NCBI GenBank assembly: GCA_903867285.1
Contig: CAIPQX010000155.1
Coordinates: forward strand, 1 to 5,663
DNA from: an uncultured Actinomycetes bacterium
Lineage (GTDB): Bacteria; Actinomycetota; Actinomycetes; Nanopelagicales; Nanopelagicaceae
DNA: 5,663 nucleotides
Direction: 5' to 3'
Shown: positions 5,176 through 5,663 of the stretch, piece after piece
Numbering within the stretch: position 1 is the stretch's first letter
Layout of the letters: each line of letters starts with the position of its first letter
Notes under the pieces: generated by a model
The model's database searches: none
What the model saw: the letters and a program-made list of their open reading frames with translations, nothing else
What the model was told of the DNA's origin: nothing
Program-made: the position numbers and the translations under genes

Positions 5176-5663
5176 TTAAGAAATAACTTCCCAACTCTGC
5201 CCATCAGGGCCATCGCTCACTTTGATCTTCTGAGCTGCAAGTTCGTCGCGAAGTTGATCGCTCCGCGCAAAATCTTTCGCGGCACGGGCCTGCGCACGTA
5301 GCGCAATCAACTCTTGAATTTCCGGGGCTAATTCTGGCTCAGCAAAAGTTCGGGTGAGGTCGAGAGCGAAGAATTTATCTGCCTCTGCAAAAACTTGGGT
5401 TTTGGTGCGCTCCGAAATAGCAGGATCGCGTTCGATCTGGCGCAATTTAACGAGGGCGCGCGGGGTATCGAGATCGGCGCGTAGTAGCTCGAAGATTGAT
5501 TCAATAATCTCTGCCACAGTTTCCGGATCGTTGTGGGTTTCGACTTTCGACCACTCTTGATACTTGTTCCGCCAGCGCGCAATCGTAGAATCAGCGGCGC
5601 TGATTTGATCCCAGGTGAGATCCATCTGGCTGCGATATTTGTTCTCTAAGAAGACTAAGCGCA
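5176..5663 (-). CDS. cysS: Cysteine--tRNA ligase, C-terminal part (runs off the right edge)
   Basis: The 3' end of a class I aminoacyl-tRNA synthetase gene that charges tRNA-Cys. Its reading frame continues unbroken to the window edge (RLVFLENKYRSQMDLTW before the internal Met at 5625), so the catalytic HIGH and KMSKS regions lie outside. Visible are the helical domain that follows the catalytic core (KYRSQMDLTWDQISAAD, then LLRADLDTPRALVKL) and a typical CysS C-terminal DALR-like tail. That tail contains LIALRAQARAAKDFARSDQLRDEL and ends near VSDGPDGQSWEV. The paralogue MshC, the mycothiol cysteine ligase, shares the YR...W and DLDTP features. It normally lacks this lysine/arginine-rich QARAAKDFARSD tail, so CysS is preferred. 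Tail-to-tail with the small exported-protein gene, 12 bp apart, with no hairpin terminator between them. Confidence 0.86.
   Translation of the reverse strand, partial: RLVFLENKYRSQMDLTWDQISAADSTIARWRNKYQEWSKVETHNDPETVAEIIESIFELLRADLDTPRALVKLRQIERDPAISERTKTQVFAEADKFFALDLTRTFAEPELAPEIQELIALRAQARAAKDFARSDQLRDELAAQKIKVSDGPDGQSWEVIS

Noticed and set aside
1..5663. CRISPR array, tRNA/rRNA, insertion sequence, phage or defence system.
   Set aside because: No direct repeat arrays, cloverleaf-like segments, transposase motifs or defence domains were seen on either strand.

Overview
This window looks like a compact chromosomal segment from an actinobacterium. The strongest evidence is a clear mycothiol-pathway deacetylase (MshB) together with a DUF3107 protein paired with a TetR regulator, both characteristic of Actinomycetota. 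Base composition is only moderate in GC, genes overlap or nearly touch, and no mobile elements are visible. This would fit one of the streamlined, lower-GC lineages such as freshwater planktonic actinobacteria, but that placement is inference.

Layout: positions 1-2873 hold three plus-strand genes that overlap one another and are probably one operon. They are the 3' part of an Nramp-related metal transporter whose TM6 signature is of the magnesium-type NrMT branch rather than classical Mn/Fe Nramp, an EamA/DMT-family exporter, and a PHP-domain phosphoesterase. The PHP gene runs tail-to-tail into a minus-strand pair (3736 down to 2860), a TetR-family regulator followed by DUF3107; the two convergent 3' ends overlap by 14 bp. 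The TetR gene is divergent from mshB (3766-4671), with only 29 bp between the start codons. That gap carries dyads and near-symmetric -10-like elements, so TetR may control both directions.

After mshB comes a 132-bp intergenic region with a 14-bp perfect palindrome and an A9 tract. Next is a small gene for an unrecognised membrane-anchored or secreted Thr/Ser/Ala-rich protein (4804-5163). Twelve bases further on, the minus-strand 3' end of a cysteinyl-tRNA synthetase-type gene (cysS) runs off the right edge.

Functional threads are metal and metabolite transport with nucleotide or RNA-end turnover on the left, and thiol/cysteine metabolism on the right (mshB for mycothiol; cysS for charging cysteine). 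I see no CRISPR, phage, insertion sequence or obvious defence system. The least ordinary elements are the NrMT-type transporter, the shared TetR/mshB promoter and the small unrecognised exported protein.
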